IMG/VR virus record: IMGVR_UViG_3300032047_002220
Span: 1 to 29,160 of that record
From: a virus
Length of the DNA stretch: 29,160 nt
Reading direction: 5' to 3' (one strand)
Position numbers and translations under genes: made by a program
Notes under the pieces: generated by a model
What the model was told of the DNA's origin: nothing
The model's input: the letters and a program-made list of their open reading frames with translations, nothing else
Databases searched by the model: none
In this document: positions 21,948-29,160 of the stretch, one piece after another
Layout: the number at the start of each line of letters is the position of its first letter
Numbering within the stretch: the first letter of the stretch is position 1

Positions 21948-23065
21948 TAAACTTCTCTCATTTCCCCAAAATTATTGCCTATAGAAGCATTGACTCTATA
22001 TTGCCCAAACCTAGTGCACCCAAAAATACTCTTTGCGTCCAAAAATTTGTTAACATCTTCCTTTGCAAAATCTAGTATAACAGAATCATGCAACAAATAA
22101 CAAATTTTTGTTCTAGAATCTTTAAAAAAATCTCTCAACTTATAAGACTGTTCAATACACACATCGCTACTGGTACTCTGTACGATATAGTTTAGTGCTC
22201 GGCGGTCGTCTGTTTGAATATTGCGAAAAAAGGGGGTTTTAACGCTTCCATTCTCGTAGTACTGACTCTTGACTCGGTCTCTGTTATAAATGCCCTCTAG
22301 CAGCGGATCTGACGCCTTAGGATTGTATAACCACGCAAACGTTCTCTTTTTCACTTCTTCTCTGGTTGTGGACTTCGTCGCAACGTGCGAAAGGTTCCAT
22401 TCATGAATATCCTCAAGTGGTTGCTCCCTGTCTGATAGTGCAAGTAACGTTCTTAGTTCAGCAGCGTTGAAATCAAATTCTACAAACAAGTCGTTTACAG
22501 GAGTCAGGTGCGCTCTCTCTTCCTTCTTCATCGTCAAGATAGGTATTGATGATTTAGCGTTCGAAAGGCGACCTGTTCGTGTGCTGAAAATGTCATAATT
22601 TGTATTACTCCACTTCCCTTTGTATAGATTCTTAGAGGAGTTCATCTCCTCTGTCAATATGTGTGCTTTCTTGAGTATTTCATAATGCGGTGGTCGTGAG
22701 ACTGATTCGAACGTATGCTGGATTATTGCATGCCTGCTTTTCAAATACTTTTGCAAAATACTATCAGGTACATAATCATAGATACATGAGTTCTCTATAT
22801 CACACCGTGCATTATGTATAGATTTGACTATAGAGGATACCCTGGTGGATATTTCTTGCCACTGCTCTGTCATATATCCGGGACACACCGAATGTATGTC
22901 GCCGTTCGCATATATGTATGCATACTCCACATCTGGACGATCAGATAAGTGCGTGGAATGCTTCCATGTCTTGATTAGACCCGCACAGTTTTCATAGTCT
23001 ACTAGACTTGACCCATTGTATGTTTTTTTGCATCTCTGACTGTTGTCAACTATTTGAAAGTACAT
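21947..23065 (-). CDS. Minimal family A (Pol I-like) DNA polymerase
   Basis: A 372-residue protein with the palm and fingers of DNA polymerase I. Motif A is DFNAAELR (198-205): Asp198 is the first metal ligand and Glu203 the steric-gate Glu. The O-helix has Arg235, Lys239, Phe243 and Tyr247, with the exact four-residue spacing of Arg754, Lys758, Phe762 and Tyr766 of E. coli Pol I. TRTGRLSN (162-169) and NYIVQSTSSDV (292-302) match conserved family segments. Motif C is LHDS (325-328): the catalytic Asp327 is kept, but the usual Glu is Ser. There is no 3'-5' or 5'-3' exonuclease domain; the first 150 residues are unassigned, and the thumb must be small. It may fill gaps or bypass lesions. ATG start, one-base gap after the structural gene. 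Confidence 0.85.
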   Translation of the reverse strand: MYFQIVDNSQRCKKTYNGSSLVDYENCAGLIKTWKHSTHLSDRPDVEYAYIYANGDIHSVCPGYMTEQWQEISTRVSSIVKSIHNARCDIENSCIYDYVPDSILQKYLKSRHAIIQHTFESVSRPPHYEILKKAHILTEEMNSSKNLYKGKWSNTNYDIFSTRTGRLSNAKSSIPILTMKKEERAHLTPVNDLFVEFDFNAAELRTLLALSDREQPLEDIHEWNLSHVATKSTTREEVKKRTFAWLYNPKASDPLLEGIYNRDRVKSQYYENGSVKTPFFRNIQTDDRRALNYIVQSTSSDVCIEQSYKLRDFFKDSRTKICYLLHDSVILDFAKEDVNKFLDAKSIFGCTRFGQYRVNASIGNNFGEMREV

Positions 23066-23066
23066 T

Positions 23067-24185
23067 TTACCTATACTTGCTTTTGTTCATTCCTGAATTT
23101 AAATTTAATTTTGAAGATGCGTAATCATGCATGCTCTCAAAATTGTACTCACTATAAAGATAGTAACAGTCTTCCATAATCGAGTCAAGTAAAATCTTTG
23201 GAACTTTTTTCTTAGACTCAATAACAAGGATCGAGAGATAAAGCGATATCCAATTTCGTTTTTTATAACGAACTGAGGGATTTGTCTCTACTGGTGGCAT
23301 TTCCCTCATTATGCTTCTTAGACTATCGTTCTTGCACGCTTCCACTATCCTTCGTGTGCTCGTAAGATCAATAAACTTTGTATAGTTTGACACCAACGCA
23401 CTCTTTAAGTGATCTATGTCGTACCTTCGACACTCTATATAGTAAGAACTCATCAACTCAGACTTTTCGAATACATCATATTCAACAGCATATCCGTGCA
23501 TTATATCAGAATTCAAATTTGCCATCAAGCACCATGGTGCATATTTTGGAACAACAAATCCATACTTTCTCGCAAGGGATACAAATCCATCCAGATCTAC
23601 CAAAGCGGACGTCTCGATCTTTTTCTCCATGTCGTCATGCTTAATCTCCGCAAGTTCTATCAATAATCCCGAACAGTGCGGTGGGCATAAGGTAGACCTA
23701 ACAAAGGCAGAAAAAGTTATGGGGACGCCATACTGCAATTCGGCATACTTGACAAACCTGTGCACAAACTCGTCAAACGTCTTAATCTTGGACGCATCAT
23801 CATCCATATCCAGATCGTGATATAAAAAAGATACGAACATTTCGTCGATATATTCACGGTACAGAGTTCTAGGGTCTTCATACGCTTTTACTGGTTTGAG
23901 ATTGCTAGAATCGGATTTTCCAAACGTTTCCATCCCTAACTCGAAATACTTTCTATTCAAATCTCGAAATGCATCGGCGACAAAGTCCAATGCATAGACT
24001 GTCGTATCGTCTGGCGTCAACTGCTTGTACGGTTGGTTGGATAATGGAATAACACTTTGGTTATCCGAATTAACTCTTCCATAAAGAATTTGGGTGGGGT
24101 CCAGATTATCAAATACTACATCCTCGTCATATTCAGCGGCGTATGAAACATAATTGTCGAATTTGCTTTTTGTACTCACTCCCAT
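23067..24185 (-). CDS. Conserved marine-phage protein, probably virion-associated
   Basis: A 372-residue acidic protein without a catalytic motif. Recognisable blocks are VYALDFVADAFRDL (63-76), a helical FDEFVHRF segment (138-145), then CPPHCSGLLIELAEIKHDD and YGFVVPKYAPWCLMANLNSD. From memory, this chain of blocks is kept in structural proteins of many T4-like marine phages, where the protein precedes or follows tail and neck genes; its exact place in the virion is unknown. Two starts compete: ATG at 24183-24185, only two bases after AGGAGG, and GTG two codons later, which has a better eight-base spacing. It follows the hub-like gene after six bases and leads into the polymerase gene. Confidence 0.72.
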   Translation of the reverse strand: MGVSTKSKFDNYVSYAAEYDEDVVFDNLDPTQILYGRVNSDNQSVIPLSNQPYKQLTPDDTTVYALDFVADAFRDLNRKYFELGMETFGKSDSSNLKPVKAYEDPRTLYREYIDEMFVSFLYHDLDMDDDASKIKTFDEFVHRFVKYAELQYGVPITFSAFVRSTLCPPHCSGLLIELAEIKHDDMEKKIETSALVDLDGFVSLARKYGFVVPKYAPWCLMANLNSDIMHGYAVEYDVFEKSELMSSYYIECRRYDIDHLKSALVSNYTKFIDLTSTRRIVEACKNDSLRSIMREMPPVETNPSVRYKKRNWISLYLSILVIESKKKVPKILLDSIMEDCYYLYSEYNFESMHDYASSKLNLNSGMNKSKYR

Positions 24186-24191
24186 TTCCTC

Positions 24192-26810
24192 CTATTTATT
24201 TTTCAGTATCGCCATAGACTTTAGAGTTGTATTAAATCCATTCTGATCCAACTTGTGATTAACGGTAATTGCTACATTCAAACAATCCAAACCCAACCTC
24301 TTTAAAATTCCGCCCGATGCGTAAGGTGGATTCTTGCGATTGCCTGCTATCTTGGGTGCGAACGGTTTAACGTTAAAGTAATACCCCGGTGTGAATCTAA
24401 CATTTCCTATCATGTCCATGTCAATATTATATAGGTGTGGTATAATGCCACCCTCTTCGTCCTTCGCAACAGCGGCGACGTTATCTGATTCTATAGCCTT
24501 TTGAGTCGCAGTTTGTACACGTGTATATTTTGCCCTTTTCACTACCGTGTGTATGTCTCCAATATAATACGTGTCATACTTCTCTTCATTCGCACCTGCA
24601 GGTTGTGGTGACGGTCCTGTATTTCCAACATTCACAACAAAAATGCTGGCAGTTTCTGTTGGTGTAGTAGACCCTTTTGCCTTCTGTCCAGAAGTTGGCT
24701 TGCGAAAATCTGTTACCTCTATCTTCCTCAAACTAAGACTTCTGTCTTTACTGAGTTTCTTCCCCACGGATGTAGGCGCCGTATACATATTCATAGACAC
24801 AGCATTCGACGGGTGATTAACTTTTGCCTGTGTTAGCGGATCTCCAACCAAATAATACTTTCTAACGATTTTTAACAAATTATCCATAAAGGACTGAAAG
24901 GTTATTCTGCTTGCAGATTTGTTGATATAGTTTTCGTTTATCATGTTTATGAACTCATTCTTTTCAATCGCAATGTCATATAGTGGGAAATTCCCCGTCT
25001 GATATTTTCGATTATTGAAATACCCATCAAAAGTCGTCGAGTTAAATCTGGACTTCACACGGCACGTTCCCAGAAAGACAGAAAGACCCTGATCTTCGAA
25101 TGCTTGACGTCCCGACGTGACAGACAAAAAAGACTCCAATAAATCACCAAACCTGTAAAAATATGCATGCTCGTAGTAAAAATTATCCTCTGCTCGCCCT
25201 TCAACTGTCGAAGGCTTAAAAGCGGTCGCAAACCGTGATAACGATTGGTTCAGGTCAATCATACCTGCAGCAGCATATTGACTTGCCGTTTTAGTTATCG
25301 CAAAGTAATCATCTGTGTATTTGCCTTGTTCTGCTGTTTGGGCAGCGAGCAGCGGAATACTGGTGTCGTTAAGATTCCGAAAGATAGTTGTGCCCTGCAA
25401 TTGAGGGTTGGCGTCTTCATTGTTTGCAACCACCGCAGTTTGGTAAAAATCATGCTTACTGACCACTTTGGATTCCGGAGAGTCCATTGCAAGAACTCCA
25501 GTGACATTTTTATAAAAATCAGGAAACGTGTACGCTGCGCCGCCGAGTTCCAGTGAGTGAGGGTCGGACTGAGCCATCATGTCAAGATGAGATGCAATGA
25601 TGGCACACCTGAGATAGTGTGCACGTTTTTTAATGTGAGGAATCGTAATCAGGAATTCCAACTGATTGCTTCTTAGTAGTGCGGGGATAGTCTTCACTTT
25701 AGAAAGTGCCATCGATTGAATTTGCTGTTTTCTGCTTTCAAACAGTTGATCTGATGTTGATGAATTCTGGTAGAAGTAGTTTTTTATAATCGACCTTTCA
25801 TGTTCACCGGCGCCTGGGTGCGTATCTTCTATGTACTTGTATATTTTTGAATCCAGGTCGTCATTCTTAGTCACCCCCTTTTTAGGAAATGCATCACTGC
25901 CGTACAACTTAGTAAATTCACTTCCTGCAGGCATCCCCAAGTCAACGTTCTTCAACTCTTGAGTAGCACGAGCAATATACCCTACCGTCAAAGTAAAGGA
26001 ACCGTCCTGCTCCACATTAAGGTCGTGCTTGTAATAATACAATGCACATGTCATTCTCTGCCTCTCCATCTCCTTTACTTGAGAATTAGAAAATTTCAAA
26101 TTCTTAATTGTCTGTGCAGACAAGTCATTATAACCATACTCCAGCATCAACTGGTGCCCCATCATGTTGTTTTTTTCGTAATGTGGCATAATTAATGGCA
26201 AATAGGTCTCATTGTCCAGCAGGTGCAAGGTGTTGCCAGCAAAAACCACGTCAACTTTTATGTCAGAATACTTGGTCTCTTCATACTTTCCCGCCAACTC
26301 AATATCCACACTCTTTAATCCCAAGAATCCGAATATTGCGTTTGAGCGACCCATTGCGTAGTCTGCATGATTTTTGACCTTAATGGATGGATGCACGTTC
26401 TGCATAGGTATTGACTCATATGTTACGTTCCCTCCAGAATTGTCAGTGAACTTCGAGTAAAAGTTTACATAAGGTGTCAGACTCGTCAGTTGAGCGTTAT
26501 TAAAAGTATTCCAAACTTGACGTCCATTTTTATCTTTGTTTACAGAAAATGCACCATCAACAGTTCTTGGTGAGTCTTCGCCTGGATACCTTATTATTGC
26601 TGGTCCTATCTTGGAGTGTATTTTGTGCCCGAGCGGTGTTGCGCTTTTGTATGCAGATTGCCCCCTCCAAATCCTGGGGTACAAAGACGAAACAAGGTAT
26701 TGCCTGTTTGCGTCAGAAACTATCTTGGCATACATAGCTTCGGACAATCTAAGAAGTCGATCAGCATCAAAGATCTGAGATAATTGTTCTGATGTGAATT
26801 TTACGGGCAT
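24192..26810 (-). CDS. Large baseplate hub-like tail protein
   Basis: An 872-residue structural protein, with no enzyme motif. The segment around residues 220-290 (YNDLSAQTIKNLKFSNSQVK, then YYYKHDLNVEQDGSFTLTVGY) has the look of the hub beta-domains that form the tail tip ring. The C-terminal 80 residues (LDCLNVAITVNHKLDQNGFN and following) match the ending I know from phage hub proteins: a NHKLDQNGFxT motif just before the last strand. Residues 740-790 hold a low-complexity Pro/Gly/Thr insertion. The gene follows the gp53-like gene by five bases. Alternatively it could be a wedge protein. The hub of such phages organises the tail tip and the spike that pierces the cell envelope. Confidence 0.72.
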   Translation of the reverse strand: MPVKFTSEQLSQIFDADRLLRLSEAMYAKIVSDANRQYLVSSLYPRIWRGQSAYKSATPLGHKIHSKIGPAIIRYPGEDSPRTVDGAFSVNKDKNGRQVWNTFNNAQLTSLTPYVNFYSKFTDNSGGNVTYESIPMQNVHPSIKVKNHADYAMGRSNAIFGFLGLKSVDIELAGKYEETKYSDIKVDVVFAGNTLHLLDNETYLPLIMPHYEKNNMMGHQLMLEYGYNDLSAQTIKNLKFSNSQVKEMERQRMTCALYYYKHDLNVEQDGSFTLTVGYIARATQELKNVDLGMPAGSEFTKLYGSDAFPKKGVTKNDDLDSKIYKYIEDTHPGAGEHERSIIKNYFYQNSSTSDQLFESRKQQIQSMALSKVKTIPALLRSNQLEFLITIPHIKKRAHYLRCAIIASHLDMMAQSDPHSLELGGAAYTFPDFYKNVTGVLAMDSPESKVVSKHDFYQTAVVANNEDANPQLQGTTIFRNLNDTSIPLLAAQTAEQGKYTDDYFAITKTASQYAAAGMIDLNQSLSRFATAFKPSTVEGRAEDNFYYEHAYFYRFGDLLESFLSVTSGRQAFEDQGLSVFLGTCRVKSRFNSTTFDGYFNNRKYQTGNFPLYDIAIEKNEFINMINENYINKSASRITFQSFMDNLLKIVRKYYLVGDPLTQAKVNHPSNAVSMNMYTAPTSVGKKLSKDRSLSLRKIEVTDFRKPTSGQKAKGSTTPTETASIFVVNVGNTGPSPQPAGANEEKYDTYYIGDIHTVVKRAKYTRVQTATQKAIESDNVAAVAKDEEGGIIPHLYNIDMDMIGNVRFTPGYYFNVKPFAPKIAGNRKNPPYASGGILKRLGLDCLNVAITVNHKLDQNGFNTTLKSMAILKNK

Positions 26811-26815
26811 TACTA

Positions 26816-27166
26816 CTAGTACTCCAGATTATGCTCTGCTATGGCGTCAAATATCGGATGCCATCTTGTGGGTATATAAACCACGTCTCCTAATGATACA
26901 TGAGAATCTGTAGGTTTTTTGTTAAAGTAGGCGATTACCCACCAAAGGCGAGGATCGCCATAGTGTTCAGATGCGAGTTTGTAAAATCTAGTTCCGATTT
27001 TCCATACGTGATATTCCAACTGCTCCGAATCATATAAGTCATTTGATATTTTATCAAATGTTGGTCCCACGTAGTGAACTATATTCTTATTTCCTCTTTT
27101 CTTGACATTTTCGCTATCACGTGAGGTTGTGACTTTCACTGGGCGATTCTCGTATCTAGATGTCAT
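26816..27166 (-). CDS. Baseplate wedge protein (T4 gp53-like, LysM-like end)
   Basis: A 116-residue protein matching the gp53 family of baseplate wedge subunits. The core is FYKLASEHYGDPRLWWVIAY (62-81), then FNKKPTDSHVSLGDVVYIPT (82-101). This pattern of a LysM-like fold, with a YGDPRxWW turn and a V.LGDV.YIP strand, is what I recall from gp53 of T4-like phages. The N-terminal 40 residues are basic and without a motif. gp53 links neighbouring wedges of the hexagonal baseplate. ATG overlaps the stop of the upstream tail gene by four bases (ATGA). Confidence 0.85.
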   Translation of the reverse strand: MTSRYENRPVKVTTSRDSENVKKRGNKNIVHYVGPTFDKISNDLYDSEQLEYHVWKIGTRFYKLASEHYGDPRLWWVIAYFNKKPTDSHVSLGDVVYIPTRWHPIFDAIAEHNLEY

Positions 27167-27975
27167 AAGATGTCTTCCCCGCTAAATATCCTGTCCAGTG
27201 CCTTTTTTGATACTTCTTCAGCAGTTTTTTGATCGATCATGGCAGTTCCGTAATCAGTGTTTTTTTCTGTGAATCCCTTATAAGCTCCATATGGAAACTT
27301 TCTATTCTTAGAGATCCATTTGCTGTCCTTCCATCCCATTTTGTGCTCATGAACAACCCGGAGAGAGAAACTAATCTTCCAGACTTTCGGATATAATACA
27401 CCCCCCTGGGGTTCTTCGCTGCCTTTCGATGGCACAAAACCAGGTCTGCTATGAAAACCTGCCTCTAAGTCTGGATTTATGCTCAAACTTGGTATCCACC
27501 CAGTAAGACCACTATCGATTGGAAGATTGGAGTTTTTGACATTTGAATTTCTGATTAGATTAGCAAACTTGACTTTAACGAGTGGGTAGGACTTCATTAC
27601 GTTAACGCCTTTGGTCGGTTCTTCATACGATGGATACATCGTTGTGGTTAAGTGCTCAATTTGATGCAAATTCAACCTTGCTTCTTCGGCACTATAAGAA
27701 GGCAGGTCAATTGAGAGATTGATGGTTCTAGATGTACCAGCGAACCTACCAATCTTATCGTTTCGACCAAAATAAGTATCTTCATTCCAGTCACTCTGAA
27801 ATGTCTCTGAGTAATCTGTAATAAACGCAGGAAAAGAAGCACCAACACCAGAGTCTATATGAATCACCGAAACTTGCCAGTTGAACATTCCCCGAGCGAA
27901 ATCGACAATAGGATCTCGTTGTTCGCCAGTCGCATGTTTAAAGAAATTGTCTTTATGACCCTTAGTACCTGACAT
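27163..27975 (-). CDS. Tail/baseplate protein (tube-baseplate junction family)
   Basis: A 270-residue beta-rich protein. FPAFITDYSETFQSDWNEDT (48-67) followed by YFGRNDKIGRFAGTSRTINL (68-87) is a signature I recall in marine myovirus tail proteins that lie next to gp53- and hub-type genes. The pattern of a strand, an FGR-D-I turn and a T-R-I-L strand resembles tail-tube-like folds, so it may sit where tube and baseplate meet. The rest (HQIEHLTTTMYPSY, WKISFSLRVVHEHKMGW) is beta-rich. No enzyme motif is seen. ATG start with AGGAGA about ten bases upstream; 13 bases separate it from the upstream stop. Confidence 0.75.
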   Translation of the reverse strand: MSGTKGHKDNFFKHATGEQRDPIVDFARGMFNWQVSVIHIDSGVGASFPAFITDYSETFQSDWNEDTYFGRNDKIGRFAGTSRTINLSIDLPSYSAEEARLNLHQIEHLTTTMYPSYEEPTKGVNVMKSYPLVKVKFANLIRNSNVKNSNLPIDSGLTGWIPSLSINPDLEAGFHSRPGFVPSKGSEEPQGGVLYPKVWKISFSLRVVHEHKMGWKDSKWISKNRKFPYGAYKGFTEKNTDYGTAMIDQKTAEEVSKKALDRIFSGEDIL

Positions 27976-27988
27976 ATTATATTGTCTC

Positions 27989-29160
27989 CTATATTCCGTA
28001 CGCAGTAAACTGTTCTTTTACCGCTCTGTATAATTCTTTACCTGTTATATCTAGTTCTGGATTTGAATTTTTTTGCTTCTGAAGTAGTGTTTGCACTGCT
28101 GCGTTCAACTCCATCAATGCTGACATTATGTCGCCTCCAGGTTTAGCGGCAATCAAATTGTAAAACTTATCGTTCTTATTGAACGTAGGTTGAATGTAAT
28201 TTGCTTCGGAGTTAGAAGTAACGTTATTGGACCTAACGCTCATAGATCCACCCTTTATATTTACTGACGATGGGCCCGCCTCAACTGAGTCATTGCTCTT
28301 TGTTTGTTGCATCGGACGCTGAGGTCTGCGAGAAGTTGGTCTTGCACCGGAACTCGGTATCGAAAGACCCCCAGGAGCGATAGAACCCGCATCAGGAATT
28401 CCCGCAGCAGGGTCTTGAGCGGCAGGTGTGCCCATGTTAGATATTGCCCCCAAAGAGGCGGCGCTTTTGCCCAAGTCTTGACTTGCATTGCTTACCTTGG
28501 ATTGCTGGTCCATTAATGCTGCTTGACTTTCCGAAAGCGCCTGTTGCTTCTTTAAGTTCCCCTCTATCATCTCTGCCTGACCTGAATCTTTGGAACTTAG
28601 CGCCATGTATCCCAACCCTGCAACAGCAGCAACAGCAGCGACTTTGCCAGCGGCGCCTCTTAATCCGCCTGCGACGGCGCCGCCTGCACCGCCCATAACA
28701 TCTCTGACTATAACTGGAAATGCGACGCCTTTGAGCGCAGCGCCAATCGAAAATGCCTTTAACAAAACAAGACCGGCAACTATCTTTCCAAGATGATCTG
28801 CAACGAACGTAAGTCCAGTATCAAGAGCGTCCAGCATTGTTTTAAGTGCGCTATCAGCGCCGAGGCGGCCACCGAGGTCTCTAAATATTTTCTCTAAATG
28901 CGAGTTGATAGTTGTTTGGATGTCTAAATTATCCTTGATCTCTCCTTGTGTCTTTGCTGCATTTTCTGCAGCGGTCTTTTCTTCAAACTTTGCGGCATTG
29001 AGGGTCCCAGTCGACACCTGCTTGGTAGAATGCAGTATTTGAAGAAGTTTTTGCGGATCCAGACCTGCGTCTTGTGCCATTCCTCTGATTTGACGTTGAG
29101 AGAGTTTCAACCCACCGGCTGATGCCTTATCAAATGCATCTTTTATTAGTTTGTATTTGT
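27989..29160 (-). CDS. Probable tape measure protein, C-terminal part (open at the window edge)
   Basis: The frame is open to the right edge without a stop; 389 residues are seen and the true start lies outside. A TTG at 29108-29110 could look like a start but lies inside the coding frame. The N-terminal visible part is helical and hydrophilic. Then comes a long Ala/Gly-rich hydrophobic stretch (GKIVAGLVLLKAFSIGAAL, then GGAGGAVAGGLRGAAG and AAVAAVAGLGYMAL), typical of tape measure proteins, which may cross the membrane during DNA injection. A Pro/Ser/Ala low-complexity part and a short helical end (KELYRAVKEQF) follow. Tape measure proteins set the tail length and usually precede baseplate genes, as here. 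A hub-associated internal protein is the alternative. Confidence 0.7.
   Translation of the reverse strand, partial: KYKLIKDAFDKASAGGLKLSQRQIRGMAQDAGLDPQKLLQILHSTKQVSTGTLNAAKFEEKTAAENAAKTQGEIKDNLDIQTTINSHLEKIFRDLGGRLGADSALKTMLDALDTGLTFVADHLGKIVAGLVLLKAFSIGAALKGVAFPVIVRDVMGGAGGAVAGGLRGAAGKVAAVAAVAGLGYMALSSKDSGQAEMIEGNLKKQQALSESQAALMDQQSKVSNASQDLGKSAASLGAISNMGTPAAQDPAAGIPDAGSIAPGGLSIPSSGARPTSRRPQRPMQQTKSNDSVEAGPSSVNIKGGSMSVRSNNVTSNSEANYIQPTFNKNDKFYNLIAAKPGGDIMSALMELNAAVQTLLQKQKNSNPELDITGKELYRAVKEQFTAYGI

Noticed and set aside
21948-24185. Possible single split family A polymerase made of the genes at 21947-23065 and 23067-24185
   Set aside because: The upstream protein shows no exonuclease or thumb motifs, has its own ribosome binding site, and matches a block order I recall from separate virion-type proteins; no frameshift signal is seen.
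24186-24200. AAATAAATAGG resembling the T4 late promoter TATAAATA
   Set aside because: It does not match exactly and is formed by the last codons and stop of the hub-like gene plus the next ribosome binding site.
1-29160. tRNA genes, CRISPR arrays, insertion sequences, integrase or homing endonuclease genes
   Set aside because: Non-coding gaps are too short for tRNAs, and no regular repeat array, transposase, integrase or GIY/HNH/LAGLIDADG motif was seen.

Overview
The window is a contiguous piece of a tailed-phage genome (myovirus-type, T4-like gene content of the kind common in marine phages). All recognisable genes lie on the minus strand, so transcription runs from high to low coordinates. 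Genes are packed almost without gaps. Most junctions are overlapping stop/start pairs (TAATG, TGATG, ATGA), and the only sizeable non-coding stretches are a few leaders of 50-105 bases. No tRNA, insertion sequence, CRISPR array, integrase or plus-strand gene could be supported.

Layout in transcription order. (1) 29160-24192 is a tail and baseplate module: the open-ended C-terminal part of a probable tape measure protein, a tail/baseplate protein, a gp53-like baseplate wedge protein and an 872-residue hub-like structural protein. (2) 24185-20545 holds a probable virion protein, a very small family A DNA polymerase, a conserved phage protein of unknown function and a TK1-type thymidine kinase. 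(3) 20544-17298 holds two short units, each led by the same 31-base promoter: a ParB/sulfiredoxin-like protein, then the single-stranded DNA-binding protein (gp32-like) and RecA/UvsX. This ends at a strong intrinsic terminator. (4) 17245-13036 holds a 5'-3' exonuclease, a DnaB/gp41-like helicase and a class II (B12-dependent) ribonucleotide reductase. (5) 12970-8014 starts with a third promoter candidate and holds a small helical protein, a GroES-like co-chaperonin, ThyX, a cytidylyltransferase-like protein, a lytic transglycosylase, a very unusual cysteine-rich lipoprotein and an unknown protein. (6) 8075-1 holds a nucleotidyltransferase-like protein, a complete DNA polymerase III alpha subunit, an L,D-transpeptidase-like protein, a HAD phosphatase, dUTPase, a zinc-ribbon-like protein, a GMP reductase-type enzyme, a small unknown protein, a sigma region 4-like regulator and the start of a very acidic protein.

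Together the genes give the phage its own replisome core (polymerase, helicase, SSB, recombinase, primer-removal nuclease) and a large nucleotide-supply set (RNR, ThyX, TK, dUTPase, GMP reductase type). It also has folding help, transcription control and at least two candidate cell-wall enzymes.

The most striking gene is the 690-residue lipoprotein at 8769-10841. It has a lipobox, about 46 cysteines in its first 425 residues, five MopE-like acidic CDGxDNDCDG repeats and a VWA domain with a MIDAS-like motif. From memory, such repeats are typical of secreted proteins of Myxococcota and related (former delta-) proteobacteria. The gene therefore hints at the host lineage and could mark a phage-encoded cell-surface or virion function not described before. 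Other points of note are a PHP domain with all nine expected metal ligands in the phage replicase, two DNA polymerases of different families in one phage, and a hairpin-bearing leader before the SSB gene.
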